DNA from: Actinomycetota bacterium
GTDB taxonomy: Bacteria > Actinomycetota > Aquicultoria > Aquicultorales > Aquicultoraceae
Direction: 5' to 3'
Length of the DNA: 6,785 nucleotides
NCBI GenBank assembly: GCA_030017355.1
Contig: JASEIR010000124.1
Span: 1 to 6,785 of the forward strand
The translations under genes were made by a program, and so were the position numbers. Below the pieces are notes generated by a model that was not told the DNA's origin, ran no database searches, and was given only the letters and a program-made list of their open reading frames with translations. The stretch's first letter is position 1; each line of letters opens with the position of its first letter. Positions 5,319 to 6,785 of the stretch are shown in pieces.

Positions 5319-6125
5319 ATGAACTGGCAAAGAGCATTTGCTGTAACGCGCAAAGATATAAAAGAAGTGTTAAGCACTGGGCAGAGTATCTGGCCGATGG
5401 CAATAGTCTCCCTGATTTTTATTGGGCTCATGCCGACTGTTATTATCCTTTCCACGCGCTACGGAGGCGCCAGCGAATTAACAAAAATGGTAGAGAAATT
5501 TCCTCCAGCGCTTATCCAGCAATTAACTCATTTTAATGACGCCCAGAAGGTCATCTACTTTTCCACTGTCTACCTTCTAGCCCCACTTTTCCTAATCATT
5601 CCCATGATGGTCTCAACGATGATTTCAGCCAATAGCTTTGCAGGCGAAAAAGAGAGAAAAACGCTAGAGGGGATTTTATATACGCCAGTTACCGATACGG
5701 AGTTGATATTTGGTAAGGCTATGGCCTCACTTATACCGGCCATTGGGATATCCTGGGCTGGGTTTATAATCTATTCAGCAGTCGTAAACATCTTGGCTTA
5801 TCCTGTTTTCAACCGCTTATTCTTCCCTACTCTTAACTGGTGGATTATGATTCTCTGGCTTGTTCCTATGCTGTCGTTCTTAGTTATAGGGATGGTAGTT
5901 ATAATATCTGCAAGGGTAAGGGGCTACCAAGAGGCCAACTCAATCGCGGGAGCAGTGGTTTTACCAATTATCTTAATTACCTTTGGCCAAGTAAGCGGCG
6001 TAATGTATCTCAGCACGCCGATAGTCTTCCTTATGGGTCTAATCCTTCTTATTATTGATGCATTACTGCTGCGCTTTATTGTAAGCATTTTCCATCGAGA
6101 CCGCTTAATTGAATACATAAAGTGA
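5319..6125 (+). CDS. ABC-2 type transporter permease
   Basis: The 268-residue product is an integral membrane permease of the ABC-2 superfamily. About six hydrophobic segments are visible (roughly 24-45, 78-104, 133-160, 173-197, 207-229 and 233-256). The cytoplasmic motif SFAGEKERKTLEGILYTPVTDTEL (106-129) is the hallmark 'E-x-x-x-x-T-L-E' coupling region of this permease group, between segments 2 and 3. A soluble loop (about 46-77) follows segment 1. The protein should pair with the upstream ATPase, probably as a dimer of each, to export a drug, lipid, peptide or ion. The sequence does not tell which. The ATG follows the ATPase stop by 3 nt, with AAGGA (5304-5308) inside the end of the ATPase gene 10 nt upstream, so the two are surely co-transcribed. 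No terminator with a clear T-run was found downstream. Confidence 0.94.
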   Translation: MNWQRAFAVTRKDIKEVLSTGQSIWPMAIVSLIFIGLMPTVIILSTRYGGASELTKMVEKFPPALIQQLTHFNDAQKVIYFSTVYLLAPLFLIIPMMVSTMISANSFAGEKERKTLEGILYTPVTDTELIFGKAMASLIPAIGISWAGFIIYSAVVNILAYPVFNRLFFPTLNWWIMILWLVPMLSFLVIGMVVIISARVRGYQEANSIAGAVVLPIILITFGQVSGVMYLSTPIVFLMGLILLIIDALLLRFIVSIFHRDRLIEYIK

Positions 6126-6280
6126 ACAAAGTCTAGCAGGACAGTCTCTAACAGGCACAGACCTACAAATTCGCATCTATGACTAGCTTTTTGGCGCTAA
6201 GAAGCAAACAGAGACAAGGCACGTATGTGACAGTTGCTCTCTAAAGCACCCTCCCACCAGAGCGGAGTAAAGGGACGTTC

Positions 6281-6327
6281 TTCACTTATTAAACTTCACT
6301 TATTAAACTTCACTTATTAAACTTCAC
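6281..6327. repeat. 14-bp tandem repeat, 3.4 copies
   Basis: TTCACTTATTAAAC is repeated exactly at 6281-6294, 6295-6308 and 6309-6322, with a partial fourth copy TTCAC at 6323-6327. It starts directly after GGGACGTTC (6272-6280). The perfect identity of the copies suggests recent expansion. Confidence 0.92.
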
Positions 6328-6330
6328 CTC

Positions 6331-6366
6331 GTTAAGCACTACTGCCTTGTTAAGCACTGCTGCCTT
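6331..6366. repeat. 18-bp tandem repeat, 2 copies
   Basis: GTTAAGCACTACTGCCTT (6331-6348) is followed at once by a copy differing at one base (6349-6366, A to G at the eleventh position). It lies 3 nt after the 14-bp array. Confidence 0.88.
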
Positions 6367-6494
6367 CGCCTCTTCTTTATCCTGACCCGAGCTGAAAGCG
6401 AAGCTGCCCATAGGGGATGCATAAAAGGGACGAGCACAAGTACCCAAACTGTATCCCTAACCTGATGGCTAGAGAGAGAAGCAAAAAGGGATGT

Positions 6495-6512
6495 AGAAGC
6501 TATCTGGCTTCT
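6495..6512. other. Small hairpin
   Basis: AGAAGC (6495-6500) and GCTTCT (6507-6512) form a 6-bp stem with loop TATCTG. TAAAAA follows on the plus strand. On the minus strand a T5 run (complement of 6483-6487) comes 7 nt after the stem. Neither side is a convincing terminator. Confidence 0.3.
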
Positions 6513-6601
6513 TAAAAACTTGACTTTTGGTTTTAAACCATTGCGGTGATGCAGGACTTAATCGCTGCTATGACGTAAAGATTACCCTCATACTGCTCAT
6601 T

Positions 6602-6720
6602 CAAAAATAAAAAGGTGGGGAAACCGTAACTCCCATTCTGTTTTATCCCGTCATCTATCTACCGACTAAGCCAGCACCACTTGCTGACTAAATCGGTGTC
6701 GCATAGCGACTGCCTCCACC
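6602..6720 (-). ncRNA. Candidate structured RNA or complex terminator read on the minus strand
   Basis: Read on the minus strand, GGTGG-AG (6720-6714) can close with CCCCACC (6620-6614), a 7-bp helix including one wobble on the plus strand reading. The helix is followed immediately by TTTTTATTTTT (6613-6603). Inside it are two local hairpins: GTCGC-TAT-GCGAC (6710-6698), and ACCGA/TCGGT (6697-6693 with 6665-6661), which encloses CAGCA-AGTGG-TGCTG (6686-6672). About 40 nt (6660-6621) remain unassigned. This could be a small RNA with its own terminator, or the 3' end of a minus-strand transcript coming from outside the window. It matches no RNA family I recognise. Confidence 0.3.
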
Positions 6721-6731
6721 CGGACCAGGGG

Positions 6732-6785
6732 ACGTTCCTCCGATTTAACCGATTCTTATAAGAATCGGTTAAATCGGAGGAACGT
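6732..6785. repeat. Perfect 54-nt palindrome reaching the window edge
   Basis: The two 27-nt arms (6732-6758 and 6759-6785) are exact reverse complements with no loop, centred on CTTATAAG. The repeat may extend further, since it meets the window edge. The left arm begins inside GGGGACGTTC, which is also seen after 6271. Such elements behave as REP-like or MITE-like units or as very strong hairpins. An assembly fold-back is also possible. Confidence 0.9.

Larger units (their letters stand above)
6126..6785. other. 660-bp repeat-rich non-coding right end
   Basis: No gene is supported. The segment holds tandem repeats (6281-6327 and 6331-6366), a small hairpin (6495-6512), a branched foldable element (6602-6720) and a 54-nt palindrome (6732-6785). 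The nonamer GGGACGTTC occurs at 6272-6280 and 6729-6737, and GGGACG again at 6427-6432, so the same element may recur. A 16-codon frame from 6465 begins Met-Ala-Arg-Glu-Arg, which is the style of start seen in REP-associated (RAYT) transposases, then stops. This is too short to call a remnant with confidence. Confidence 0.55.

Noticed and set aside
6614..6720. Known structured RNA families (tmRNA, small SRP RNA, RNase P RNA, common riboswitches)
   Set aside because: None of their conserved cores, such as the SRP GGAAGGAAGC tract or the tmRNA acceptor end, could be found on either strand.
6743..6774. Possible integron attC site, from ATTTAAC (6743-6749) and GTTAAAT (6768-6774) core-like words
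   Set aside because: The arms are a perfect palindrome without the extrahelical bases and spacing of attC sites, and there is no integrase or cassette gene.

Overview
The window looks like a stretch of ordinary bacterial chromosome of moderate GC content (roughly low 40s percent by eye). It holds seven protein genes, one cut by the left edge, and several repeat-rich intergenic gaps. There is no rRNA or tRNA, and no transposase gene or phage gene. The lineage cannot be fixed from this sequence. The SpoIIAA-type STAS protein, the CvpA-CAP fusion and a possibly leaderless promoter hint at a Gram-positive or actinobacterial-type lineage, but this is a weak inference.

Layout, left to right. A minus-strand YprB-like RNase H-fold exonuclease fragment (1-269) is divergent from a plus-strand DUF72/YecE-family gene (461-1393). 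Next comes a plus-strand gene (1540-2526) that joins a CvpA-type membrane domain to an extracytoplasmic CAP (SCP/PR-1) domain. Its 3' end, including the stop codon, is duplicated 66 bp downstream. A bidirectional hairpin terminator then separates it from a convergent minus-strand STAS protein (2701-3030). A 404-bp regulatory-looking gap leads to a plus-strand hemerythrin HHE protein (3435-3977). After a gap holding a GC-rich tandem array lies a two-gene ABC-2 exporter operon: ATPase 4341-5315 and permease 5319-6125, 3 nt apart.

The last 660 bp carry no convincing gene but are rich in structure. They hold a 14-bp tandem repeat, an 18-bp tandem repeat, a branched foldable element that ends in a U-tract when read on the minus strand, and a perfect 54-nt palindrome that reaches the window edge. 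The word GGGACGTTC occurs at both ends of this segment.

The genes do not form one evident pathway. Only the ABC pair is a clear functional unit. The STAS and hemerythrin genes share an intergenic region but not a substrate. I see no convincing new defence or biosynthetic system. The most unusual items are the CvpA-CAP protein, the 4021-4142 repeat array and the structured right-hand non-coding block.
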